From an uncultured Campylobacter sp. (GTDB lineage Bacteria; Campylobacterota; Campylobacteria; Campylobacterales; Campylobacteraceae), in NCBI RefSeq assembly GCF_938041645.1, contig NZ_CALIST010000048.1, positions 1-47,752 of the forward strand: DNA of 47,752 bases, in the 5' to 3' direction. Shown here piece after piece: positions 26,195 through 35,156 of the stretch. The notes under the pieces are model-generated. The model made no database searches, was not told where the DNA came from, and saw only the letters and a list, made by a program, of their open reading frames with translations. The translations under genes and the position numbers were made by a program. The first letter of the stretch is position 1; each line of letters opens with the position of its first letter.

Positions 26195-28075
26195 ATGGCG
26201 AGCCCAAAAGACGCCTTAAGCCCCATCGAGCAATTTTTCGACGACAATCAAAAAAGCTACATCACCTACGAAAGACTGATAAAATTTTTCGACAAAGCTC
26301 CCACCGCGACGGCCGTTAAGAAAGTCGAAGCGCTTACGAGAAAATTTGACGTCGAGCTGATCTCCGCCGCAGAAATCTCCAAAATCAAAAATTTAGAGGA
26401 CGCGAAACTCAAAGAAGCCACGCAAAAAAAGCTGCTAGACGAGGGCTGGGACGAGGAATTTGATCTATCCAGCGACGTCGAGCTTTTGGAGTGGAGCCGT
26501 TCGGACAGCCCGGTGCGGATGTATCTGCGCGAAATGGGACAGATCCCGCTGTTAACGAAAGAAGAAGAGATCGAGATCAGCAAAAAAATCGAGCTCGGCG
26601 AGGACATCATCATCGACGCGTTTTGCTCGGTGCCATATCTGATAGATTTCATTTTAGATTATAAAGAGCCGCTAATCAACCGCGAGCGCCGCGTCAAGGA
26701 GCTTTTCAAGAGCTTTGACGACAGCGACGAAGAGGGTGAAGAGGAAGACGAAGAGGAACTATCGGAGGAGGATTATGACGACGAGGAGGATGAGGAAAGT
26801 GCGGACGAGGCGAAGCAAAGGCGATCCAAAAAGAACGATAAGCGCGCTCTAAAGGTCATCGAAAGCTTCAAGGCTCTCGAAAAAGCCAAAAAGGACTGGA
26901 TGAAATTTGCCGAGAAAAACGCCGAGGCGATTAAGCAGAGCAAAGGAATTTTATCGAAGCTGAACTTGGCGTTTAAAAAGAAAATTTTAAAAGAAAAACT
27001 CATGGATCTGGGCCCAACTAGCAAGCTCATCACCGAGATCGTAAAATCGATGGAGACCGCGCTAAAAAGCGACGAGGGCTTCGAAAAGGAGCTCAAACGC
27101 CTGGAATACAAGCTGCCGATGTTTAGCGCCGAACTACGCGAAAATCACAAAAAAATCCTAAAAGATATCACGAAGCTCAGCAAGGACGACATCATCGCGC
27201 GCGTGCCGGAAGCTACGATGGTCTCGACCTATGTCGATATAAAAAAGCTCTTTTTGACAAAAGAGGCGAGCAAAAAAAGCTTTAATCTTGAGCCCGAGCG
27301 GCTGAAAGAAATTTTAGAGCAGATCAAACGCGGCAAGCGCATCAGCGACAACGCAAAGGCGCGCATGGCGAAGTCCAACCTGCGCCTGGTCGTCTCCATC
27401 GCCAAACGCTACACCAACCGCGGGCTGCCGTTTTTAGACCTCATCCAGGAGGGTAATATCGGGCTTATGAAGGCTGTGGATAAATTTGAATACAAGCGCG
27501 GTTATAAATTTTCGACCTATGCGACGTGGTGGATCCGCCAGGCGATATCGCGCGCCATCGCTGATCAGGCTCGCACGATCCGTATCCCGATCCATATGAT
27601 CGAGACGATAAATCGTATCAATAAAATCACGCGCAAATATATGCAAGAAGGCGGCAAGGAGCCCGATATCAACGTAATCGCGCAAGAAGTAGGCCTTAGC
27701 GTCGATAAGGTAAAGCAGGTCATCAAAATCACAAAGGAGCCGATCAGCCTAGAAGCGCCGATCGGAAACGAGGACGACGGTAAATTCGGCGATTTCGTCG
27801 AGGACAAAAGCTCGGTTTCGCCGATCGAGCAAATTTTAAAATCCGATCTAAAAGAGCAGATCGACGATATTTTAGAACAGCTCAACGACCGCGAGCGCAC
27901 GGTGATCCGCATGCGATTCGGACTGCTTGACGACGAGAGCGACCGCACGCTTGAAGAGATCGGCAAGGAGCTCAATATCACTCGCGAGCGCGTCCGCCAG
28001 ATCGAAAGCTCGGCGATCAAAAAGCTAAAACACCCAAAAATCGGCCGCAAACTCAAAACCTATATCGAGAGCTAA
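26195..28075 (+). CDS. rpoD: Primary sigma factor RpoD (sigma-70)
   Basis: 626 residues. Region 1.2 is at about 104-127 (DSPVRMYLREMGQIPLLTKE), a strongly acidic linker at 175-205, region 2 from about 389 (AKSNLRLVVSIAKRYTNRGL, then FLDLIQEGNIGLMKAVDKFE and YKFSTYATWWIRQAISRAI) and region 4 from about 563 (NDRERTVIRMRFGLLDDES, then ITRERVRQIE helix-turn-helix). All DNA- and core-binding regions are intact. It directs housekeeping transcription. Confidence 0.98.
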   Translation: MASPKDALSPIEQFFDDNQKSYITYERLIKFFDKAPTATAVKKVEALTRKFDVELISAAEISKIKNLEDAKLKEATQKKLLDEGWDEEFDLSSDVELLEWSRSDSPVRMYLREMGQIPLLTKEEEIEISKKIELGEDIIIDAFCSVPYLIDFILDYKEPLINRERRVKELFKSFDDSDEEGEEEDEEELSEEDYDDEEDEESADEAKQRRSKKNDKRALKVIESFKALEKAKKDWMKFAEKNAEAIKQSKGILSKLNLAFKKKILKEKLMDLGPTSKLITEIVKSMETALKSDEGFEKELKRLEYKLPMFSAELRENHKKILKDITKLSKDDIIARVPEATMVSTYVDIKKLFLTKEASKKSFNLEPERLKEILEQIKRGKRISDNAKARMAKSNLRLVVSIAKRYTNRGLPFLDLIQEGNIGLMKAVDKFEYKRGYKFSTYATWWIRQAISRAIADQARTIRIPIHMIETINRINKITRKYMQEGGKEPDINVIAQEVGLSVDKVKQVIKITKEPISLEAPIGNEDDGKFGDFVEDKSSVSPIEQILKSDLKEQIDDILEQLNDRERTVIRMRFGLLDDESDRTLEEIGKELNITRERVRQIESSAIKKLKHPKIGRKLKTYIES

Positions 28076-28333
28076 AACAAAACGCAGATATAATTTACTC
28101 TTTTTACTCTTTGAACGCCCGGCAAATTTAAAACTATAGATAGTCGGGCTTTGGCTTCGGTATTATTGATCTTAAACGCACGACAAACTGAAATCCGCCC
28201 AGATCCAAGTCGGGGTGTCAATAATATATTTTTCAATCTAAATTTTATCAGGCGGAGCACAAATCAAGGCATAGTAAAATGTAGCAGTGCTTTGAATACC
28301 GATTTTGAGATGCTTAAGGTTTAAAGTCCGTAA
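28076..28333. other. Intergenic with a long-range inverted repeat
   Basis: No gene. TATTATTGA (28161-28169) is repeated inverted as TCAATAATA (28218-28226), 48 bp apart, followed by TATTTTT. A GCCCG/CGGGC pair (near 28119-28147) lies just after rpoD and may be its terminator. The third CRISPR array begins at 28334. Confidence 0.4.
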
Positions 28334-29143
28334 GTTTCAAACTCCAACGGGATGGAATTCTACCGAAGCGGAAAGGACGCAAAGCCCGCCGCCAAAAGGA
28401 GTTTCAATTCCCAACGGGATGGAATTCTACTAAGTATCACGAAAATAGCGGGATAGTAGAGTTTTGTTTCAATTCCCAACGGGATGGAATTCTACACGCA
28501 GTTGCGCTTTCGCGCAGTTACCGCAGTGTGTTTCAATTCCCAACGGGATGGAATTCTACCTTTTTTGTGGTAGCAAAGAGTTTGCAGATGAGCGTTTCAA
28601 TTCCCAACGGGATGGAATTCTACAAGCAGAAAAGGTCGAAAAGGCAAAGCAAACCAGTTTCAATTCCCAACGGGATGGAATTCTACCAAAATGCTCGGCT
28701 ATGCGTTTATACTCATTACTTAGTTTCAATTCCCAACGGGATGGAATTCTACTTACGCGCAGCATAAAGCCGAGATAGCGAAAAAAAGTTTCAATTCCCA
28801 ACGGGATGGAATTCTACCGTTTTTTGGTGTTTTTATCGCATTTGTTGCGATCGTGTTTCAATTCCCAACGGAGAGAATTTATACAACTTCAAACGTTACG
28901 AATACCGAGCACAGTTGGCGTTTCAAACTCCATCGGAGTAAATTTACACGTCGCAAAGCGGTCGCACCCGCTCGCCGCTTAGAGTTTCAAACTCCAGCGG
29001 AGGAAATATATATTGTATTATTTTATGAATATATTGCTAAAAGCTGTATGTTTCAAACTCCAGCGGAGGAAATTTACACAAAAAGGAGCAGTAATGGCAG
29101 AGGAAAACATCGTGTTTCAAACTCCAGCGGAGGAAATTTACAC
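28334..29143 (-). CRISPR. CRISPR array mixing two repeat types, with chimeric repeats at the joints
   Basis: Seven repeats identical to the large array (type A) start at 28401, 28466, 28530, 28594, 28657, 28723 and 28788. To the right are four repeats of a second type (B: GTTTCAAACTCCAGCGG then AGGAAATTTACAC) at 28920, 28984, 29050 and 29114, the first two decayed. The repeat at 28334 is B in its first 12 bases and A afterwards; the one at 28855 is A in its first 17 bases and B-like afterwards. Thirteen repeats in all, spacers 33-37 bp. The leader on the right matches that of the large array, so transcription is leftward. No cas genes adjoin; it presumably uses the locus at 8-17 kb. Confidence 0.93.
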
Positions 29144-29205
29144 AGAGCCAGAAATTCTATTTTTCTAGGCTATGAATACTTGAAGTTTATATTCCTGCTT
29201 CTTAA
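29144..29205 (-). promoter_or_regulatory. Leader of the mixed-repeat CRISPR array
   Basis: ATTTTTCTAGG (29159-29169) and GAAGTTTATATT (29181-29192) lie at exactly the same distances from the last repeat as their counterparts beside the large array, and CTTAAA further on also aligns. The minus strand reads TATAAA at 29191-29186, a probable -10 box. The first bases next to the repeat (AG) also agree. Confidence 0.75.
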
Positions 29206-29237
29206 ATTTAGATAAACGGCAAAGGCGGTTTAAAATA

Positions 29238-29261
29238 AAAACACCGTATTTGCGGTGTTTT
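29238..29261. terminator. Bidirectional hairpin terminator
   Basis: AAAACACCG and CGGTGTTTT pair around TATTTG (core stem 29241-29246/29253-29258). On the minus strand it is followed by TTTTATTTT. It lies between the DKNYY-like gene (ending 29596) and the array leader. The remaining 330 bp up to that gene contain nothing recognisable. Confidence 0.65.
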
Positions 29262-29595
29262 GCAAATCTTAGCCAAAGCTTTATCCGCACAATTTTCAAA
29301 ATTCCAACTACAACCAGGTAGCACGATTTAACGACACAAAAGCCGCCGTCGTTTTGCCGCGCTGTCATTCCATCCCGCACTATCTAGCTAGCTTACTGCA
29401 CGCCGACGAACCGGCACTCGGTACCGGCAAACTTTGACACACACTCAATCGCATCCCGCCGCCATACTGCCGTACTCGCAATCGCAGCGCCCATAATTTG
29501 CCGCATTGCCGCGCTACAACCGCAATACTATCTTAAATTTACTGCTCCGCCGCGCCGTATTGCTCTTAAATTTACCTTCTGCCGCACCGCTAAAT

Positions 29596-31044
29596 TTAGC
29601 TGCGCCGCAAGCTGCGTTTTCTAAAGTAACTATAAATCCAAGCTCCGAGCACCAAAACCCCCGCGAGACAATACATATAAAAGGCCGCGCCGTTTTCATA
29701 CTCCACGTCCTGCGCGGTAAAGATGGACTGCGACATTTCGGGGTTTCGCGCCGCCTCGTCCGAGATCTGCACCATCACCTCATCATCATGCACGTCTAGC
29801 ATGATCTTTCGCAGATCGATGAAATTCGTCCGCTTCTGTAGATGCCTGCCGCTGCGACCCGTGACGTAAACGCTATGCGAGTAAAAATTTAGATAGTAAA
29901 ATCCCGCGTCGTCCTTAAAAAGCCTTTCCGAGATCTGCCGCACGGCACCTTTAAACGGATTATCGCCCGCCCTTTTTAGCGCGCTTAGCCTGCTGGCGTC
30001 TGCGCCAAATTTATAATAAACGTACCAAAATGCGTCTTTGAGCCAGCCCTCGGCGCCGCTACCGCGCGGGCGATTTAAAATTTTATCCTTGCTTAGATAA
30101 AATATGCCGTTTTTGCTCGCAAACAGCATGTATTCCTGATGCCCGCTCTGAAAATTTAGCGGCGTATAGGGCTCGTTTGCAGTATCAAATCTCTCGCCGT
30201 TCATCAGCACCGCGCCCATAGCGGGATCATAAAGAAACTCTATGCCGGCGTTTGGCTCCACGAGATACATCTGCTCACTAGGCGTGAAATTTAGCCTCTC
30301 GCCGTCCGCATAGACGCTGCGTCCGTCGCTCAGCCACCGATCGACCGGGCGAAAGTGCACGGGCGAGCCGGAGCCGTCTTCGTATACGGTTTTTAGCCTT
30401 ATCTGTTTTAGATTTTTTGCGTCGGCACCCGCTAAAATTTTACCCTCGTAAAATACCCGCTCGCCGTCCGTGGCGACGTAAGGGCTCTCGGTCAGCGGCG
30501 AGATGGGCGCGCTAGTATCAAGTCTAGCGTATGGGTAGTTGTACTCCTGCGGCCATTTGGAGAGCCCAAAGGCGTGGAAAAATACCTTGTAAATGTAGCT
30601 TATCGCGCTGCCCGTGCGCTGCGTGACGTCCGAGCAGAAGTAGCTCACGCGCCCGTCGCTGTAGTAGCGAGAGCCGATCTTTTGCGTGCGAGCGGGATCG
30701 AGTCCCGACATCTTGCGAGCGCCGCAAAATACGCGGCTAGCATCCATACCGACGTTTGTGTAGGAGTATCTGCCGGTATCAAGCGCGCGAAAGCTCGCCG
30801 CGTCCGCGCCGCCCTCTAGCTCGTAAGGAGCGAGATTCCAAGAGCGTAGATAAATTTTGCCACCGATATTATAATAATCACTGCTGCCGATCTTTTGCGC
30901 GCCTGCGGGCAACTCGCGCGAGTTATCATACACCGATAACTCATAGATAAAAACGAGCGAGACGAAGAGCGGCACGAAAAGTACCGCAAATAGCAGCCTT
31001 AGCGCCTTTTTATCAAATTTGCTTAAATTATTCGTCTTTTTCAT
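29596..31044 (-). CDS. DKNYY-like membrane-anchored protein
   Basis: 482 residues with a membrane span near the N-terminus (LRLLFAVLFVPLFVSLVFIY) and another near the C-terminus (AFYMYCLAGVLVLGAWIYSY). The region between is a series of short beta-type repeats pairing a Tyr/Phe-rich strand with D.xxVYY-like turns (SRYYSDGRVSYF, DGERVFYEGKIL, DGRSVYADGERL, SKNGIFYLSKDKIL, FKDDAGFYYLNF), as in DKNYY-family proteins of host-associated bacteria. Function unknown; probably periplasm- or surface-facing. Monocistronic, between the array leader and uraA. Confidence 0.6.
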   Translation of the reverse strand: MKKTNNLSKFDKKALRLLFAVLFVPLFVSLVFIYELSVYDNSRELPAGAQKIGSSDYYNIGGKIYLRSWNLAPYELEGGADAASFRALDTGRYSYTNVGMDASRVFCGARKMSGLDPARTQKIGSRYYSDGRVSYFCSDVTQRTGSAISYIYKVFFHAFGLSKWPQEYNYPYARLDTSAPISPLTESPYVATDGERVFYEGKILAGADAKNLKQIRLKTVYEDGSGSPVHFRPVDRWLSDGRSVYADGERLNFTPSEQMYLVEPNAGIEFLYDPAMGAVLMNGERFDTANEPYTPLNFQSGHQEYMLFASKNGIFYLSKDKILNRPRGSGAEGWLKDAFWYVYYKFGADASRLSALKRAGDNPFKGAVRQISERLFKDDAGFYYLNFYSHSVYVTGRSGRHLQKRTNFIDLRKIMLDVHDDEVMVQISDEAARNPEMSQSIFTAQDVEYENGAAFYMYCLAGVLVLGAWIYSYFRKRSLRRS

Positions 31045-31144
31045 AAGGCAATTATATATCTTGCTAGTTTAAAACGTTTGAAATTTGAAAGCGTTTGCGG
31101 GGAAATTTTAAAATTTAGGCGCGGTAAATTTGGCGGCGAAAGCC

Positions 31145-31187
31145 GCGGGTAAATTTGGCGGCGAAATTTGAGCTCAAATTTACCCGC
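31145..31187 (-). terminator. Strong hairpin downstream of uraA
   Basis: GCGGGTAAATTTG (31145-31157) and CAAATTTACCCGC (31175-31187) form a perfect 13-bp stem, about 40 bp past the uraA stop. No T run follows, so the terminator call is tentative. Part of it (GGTAAATTTGGCGGCGAAA) is a direct duplicate of 31123-31141. Confidence 0.5.
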
Positions 31188-31225
31188 AACCGCGCGAAAC
31201 TACTCAAGCTCCGCGCGAATTTAAC

Positions 31226-32467
31226 TTAGTACCCGTCAAAATGCTTGGTCTTTGGCAGCACCAAATTTAGCGTGATGCCGATAATCGCGCCAAGCCCCAC
31301 TCCGCTAAAGCTCATCGCGCCAAAATCCAGCACCATGCCGCCGATCGCGCACACAAAGATAAGCGCGACGATGATCATATTGCGCGGCTCGGCTAGATCC
31401 ACGCTGTTTTTTATGAGCGTTTCCATGCCCACGCTAGCGATGATACCAAAAAGTAGCAGCATAATGCCGCCGATGACGGGAGCGGGGATCGTGGAGAGCG
31501 CGGCGCCGAGCTTGCCCACGAAGGCTAGCAAGATCGCAGCAAGCGCGGCAAAGGTCATGATGGCTGGATTGTAGGCCTTCGTGATGCTAACCGCGCCCGT
31601 GACCTCAGAGTAGGTGGTGTTCGGTGGGCCGCCGAAGCAGCCTGCTAGCGACGTCGCGAGCCCGTCGCCTAAAAGCGTGCTTTTAAGTCCCGGGTTTTTG
31701 AGAAAATTTTCCTTCGTGACGTTGCTGATCGCGAGCATATCGCCGATGTGCTCGATCGCGGGCGCGATAGCGATAGGCACCATGTAGATCACGGCTTCGA
31801 GCTTAAAAACCGGTGCGGTGAAATTTGGCAGCGCAAACCACGGCGCGTTTAAAATCGGCGTAAAATCCACGATGCCGACAAACAGCGACGCGCAGTATCC
31901 GGCTGCGATGCCGCAAAGTATCGGCACGAGGCGCAGCATGCCGCGGCCAAACATCATAACGACGATAACCGCCGAAAGCGAGATGAGCGCGATGGTAAGC
32001 GACTGCCCTTGCGTATAGAGCACCTCTTTGCCCTTGCCCATGACCATATTTACGGCCGCGGGCGAGAGGATGAGGCCGATCGTCATGATGACGGGACCGA
32101 CGACCACAGGCGGTAAAATTTTATGCAAAAACCCCTCGCCTTTGAGCCTAATAAGCAGGCTTAGAACCACGTAAAAAAGTCCCGCCGCGATCACCCCGCT
32201 CATAGTCGCGGCGATTCCCCACTCCTTCACGCCAAAGCTTAGCGGCGCGATAAACGCGAAACTGGATGCGAGAAAGATCGGCGGGACGTGTTTGCGCGTG
32301 ATGAGCTGAAACAGCAGCGTGCCGATGCCCGCCGTAAACAGCGCCACGGACGTATCAAGCCCCGTTAAGATCGGCACCAGCACGAGCGCGCCAAACGCCA
32401 CGAATAAAAACTGTACGCCGACGAGAGCGTCGCGTAGCCTGAGATTGTAGCCTTCGTATTTTTCCAT
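31226..32467 (-). CDS. uraA: Uracil/xanthine permease (NCS2 family)
   Basis: 413 residues from ATG 32467, chosen by the SD GAGGAG just upstream and because UraA proteins begin close to the first span (here YNLRLRDALVGVQFLFVAFGA); the longer ORF adds an unlikely basic leader. Some 12-14 hydrophobic segments. Diagnostic: ILPPVVVGPVIMTIGLILSP and the substrate/proton glutamate in IAIAPAIEHIGDMLAIS, then GLATSLAGCFGGPPNTTYSE. Inner-membrane uptake of uracil by proton symport is the family role. Confidence 0.92.
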   Translation of the reverse strand: MEKYEGYNLRLRDALVGVQFLFVAFGALVLVPILTGLDTSVALFTAGIGTLLFQLITRKHVPPIFLASSFAFIAPLSFGVKEWGIAATMSGVIAAGLFYVVLSLLIRLKGEGFLHKILPPVVVGPVIMTIGLILSPAAVNMVMGKGKEVLYTQGQSLTIALISLSAVIVVMMFGRGMLRLVPILCGIAAGYCASLFVGIVDFTPILNAPWFALPNFTAPVFKLEAVIYMVPIAIAPAIEHIGDMLAISNVTKENFLKNPGLKSTLLGDGLATSLAGCFGGPPNTTYSEVTGAVSITKAYNPAIMTFAALAAILLAFVGKLGAALSTIPAPVIGGIMLLLFGIIASVGMETLIKNSVDLAEPRNMIIVALIFVCAIGGMVLDFGAMSFSGVGLGAIIGITLNLVLPKTKHFDGY

Positions 32468-33285
32468 CTTCTCCTCTTTTATCTTTGCGGCTTGCCTCGC
32501 GAGCGTCTTTAACGGAGCTAGCAAAAATTTAGCTTGATAGGCTATATGCCTTATCTTCGCTAAATTTTTACGTCGCAACCCTTAAATCCATCTCGCGATC
32601 CTTCGCCTTGGCTCCTGTATTAAAATTTATAATACACCGACATTCTGTAAAATTTAACTTGCTGCAGTCGCGGACGAATAACCCGCTCCTTTGCAAGCAC
32701 TAAAAATTTATCGAAACTACACATCATCTGTTTTGAATATTTTCAAAATTTACGCCTTTCCGACTCATTTTGCCGCAAATTCTATCCAAAGCGCACGATT
32801 GCGCTCCTTTATTCGGCTCATTTCCGCCTCGACTAAAGAAAAAATACTACGCCTTAATTTTTAAATCTGACACATCAAAAATTTAGACCTACCCGGTCGC
32901 AGACAAGCAATATGCTCCACTCTCAGCCGTCAACTACCTGCGATCCATCTTAAATATTTTAAAATTTTAGCCTCTTTTTAAAATTTTAAGACCTCGCTTT
33001 GAAATTTTGCGCTCAAGCTTAAAACTAAATTTTAAATCAAAACCGTTACGCCACATCATATACAAGCGCCATTTTGCTGTGATTTTGCGTCGTATCAGAT
33101 GCGCGAAGCCGCAAAGCGAAAATCAAGCCCATAAAATTATCAGGCAAAGCCGCGTAAACAGATCCAAACAAACAACGACCAGAATCCGCAAACCAGCAAC
33201 TAAATTTCACAAACATAGCGGATAAATCAAAACTATACAGACCGAATTTACCGCTAAAATTTAGCGAGTAAATTCCATCGTACGG
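32468..33285. other. Intergenic, no gene seen
   Basis: About 800 bp without a credible ORF. Short open frames exist (for example 33007-33225) but lack ribosome binding sites and recognisable content. AATTT-type elements are frequent. It may be the remains of lost genes. Confidence 0.5.
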
Positions 33286-34176
33286 CTATTTTTTGCGTAG
33301 CAGGTCCTTTAGGCTTGCCCTTACATCCTTGCCACGCAGAATTTGCGCGACCTCGGTAGCGATCGGAGCGTAGATCTTGTGCTTTGCCGCGATATTTACG
33401 ACCGCTTCGGTCGTAGCTACACCCTCGGCGACCTCGCCCAACTCGCGCAGAATTTCCTCAAGCCCTTTGCCACGCGCAAGCCCTAATCCCACGCGGTAGT
33501 TTCGCGATAGCACGCTTGAGGCGGTCAAAAACAGATCGCCCACGCCGCTTAAGCCCAAAAAGGTCTCGTCTCGCGCGCCGAAAAACTTGCCGAAGCGCGC
33601 GATCTCTACGATGCCGCGAGCGATCAAGCTCGCTCTAGCGTTATTGCCAAGCTCAAGCCCATCGCAAACGCCGCTAGCGATGGCGATCACATTTTTATAC
33701 GCGCCGCACACTTCTGCGCCGATGATATCGCCACTCGTGTAGGTTTTGATGTAGGCAGGGAAGACGCTTGCGAAAAGTTCAGCTAGATTTTCATTGCACG
33801 AGCTTACGACGAGCGCGCAAGGCAGCTTCTGCATGACTTCGGTGGCAAACGACGGACCTGATAAATAAGCAAGATTGCCGCGCGCGACGTGAGATTCAAA
33901 AATTTCGTTCAAAAACTTACCACTTGCCGCGTCGATGCCCTTGGAAGCGACTAGAATTTTTTGATTTTTGTAGGTGAAATTTTGATCCAGCCACTGCGCG
34001 GTTTGCTGCGCTGCGAGCGCAAACACCAGTGCTTCGCACTCCAGAGCCTCGCTCACGCTTACAAAATGCGGAATTTGCCTTGGCGTGCGCGAAGTGATGA
34101 CGCATTCGTTTTTTGCGCTAAGCGCGTCAAAAAGCGCGCTACCCCATTTGCCCGCGCCGATAACCGCGATTTTCAT
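33286..34176 (-). CDS. gpsA: Glycerol-3-phosphate dehydrogenase [NAD(P)+]
   Basis: 296 residues from ATG 34176 (AAGGAA upstream). Makes sn-glycerol 3-phosphate for phospholipids. Rossmann motif VIGAGKWGSALFDAL at the N-terminus, AYLSGPSFATEVM, GAYKNVIAIASGVCDGLELG (catalytic Lys) and FLGLSGVGDLFLTASS, with NARASLIARGIVE. Slightly short, as in other Campylobacter. Expected just downstream of gatB, here 980 bp away. Confidence 0.95.
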   Translation of the reverse strand: MKIAVIGAGKWGSALFDALSAKNECVITSRTPRQIPHFVSVSEALECEALVFALAAQQTAQWLDQNFTYKNQKILVASKGIDAASGKFLNEIFESHVARGNLAYLSGPSFATEVMQKLPCALVVSSCNENLAELFASVFPAYIKTYTSGDIIGAEVCGAYKNVIAIASGVCDGLELGNNARASLIARGIVEIARFGKFFGARDETFLGLSGVGDLFLTASSVLSRNYRVGLGLARGKGLEEILRELGEVAEGVATTEAVVNIAAKHKIYAPIATEVAQILRGKDVRASLKDLLRKK

Positions 34177-35156
34177 TATGTTCCTTTTTAAAAATTTATT
34201 CGCAAATTTGCGGTTTTTCAAATTTCATTCTCTTGAAATTCCCGCTCTTTGAAAATTTAGCCCAAAAGCGCCAACATGAGCCTGCGCAAACGCTAGCCGA
34301 AGCCACGCTTTAAAATTCGCTTTTTGAAATTTCATCTCGTTAAAATTTCGTCTCATTAAAATTTCACGCTTTTGAAATTTACTCAGCAAAAACTTCGCTT
34401 TTTTAAAATTTACCTCGCTAAAATTTAATACTTTTAAGGTTTTGCTCTTCCGTCAAAAAACACTTTCACAAAAGGCGCGGCAGTGAACGAATGAGGATTT
34501 TGAAACTCCATTATACGTTTTAAATTTCACTCGTGCATCGCCAAGGCAAATCAAATTTTTAAAAATTTTACTCAGACGCTTAAGTGCAAATCGCGCTTTT
34601 AAATCCGCTTAAATCTATCAAGGCGTGCTTTGGGCCTAGATGATCTGCGGTCGCTCGCCATGTTATCGTTTGGCGCAAGGTTTGGGGCACGCGCATCCGA
34701 CGCAGCGATTGATTAAATTTAACCTACACATCGACTCACCGCTCAAATTCGACCCTGCGTATTCGATCTTATCCGCGCACCCGAGTTGCCGTTTTTGCTC
34801 TCTCAAGCAGAGTAATTTTACGCATTCTCTGCAAGCTTTGCCGCGCTTTGACGGTAGCCCTAAGTAAAATTCCTAACGGACGCGCTTCTTAAACCCCTAC
34901 GTCGCAGACCGACACTCGCGCAAACGACCCGTACGAGAAAGAACGAGCTCGAAAGAACAAAACGTGTGCGAGGCAGAGCGGGTAGCCGCCGAGATCGCAC
35001 CGAATGAAATATAACACGCAAAAGCCCTCGTCATTGGCGCCTGAAAGCTTTAGCTCGAAGCAAAACACTGCGAGCGGATTTAAAATTTTATCCCTAGGGG
35101 TTTTATCTATCGCGTCACTCCACCGCATTTAATTCGCCGCCGCGCAAGCTGCGAAA
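34177..35156. other. Long intergenic region with repeated AAATTTC elements
   Basis: 34200-34450 consists of AAATTTC/AAAATTT elements at about 15-20 base steps. Later parts are GC-richer. A 79-codon minus-strand ORF (35128-34889) lies 28 bp after gatB and contains a plausible amphipathic sequence (GGYPLCLAHVLFFRARSFS), but has no Shine-Dalgarno and no family; I rate it under 0.3 as a gene. Nothing else supported. Confidence 0.4.

Noticed and set aside
27565..28056. 163-codon minus-strand ORF
   Set aside because: Antisense shadow of rpoD regions 3-4.
28464..28801. Open frames on both strands in the third array
   Set aside because: Same repeat translations (and IPSRWELK on the minus strand); not coding.
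28920..29143. Type B repeats as evidence for a second CRISPR-Cas system
   Set aside because: No second set of cas genes in the window and the leader is shared with the type A array.
33007..33225. 72-codon ORF in the uraA-gpsA gap
   Set aside because: No ribosome binding site and no recognisable protein features.
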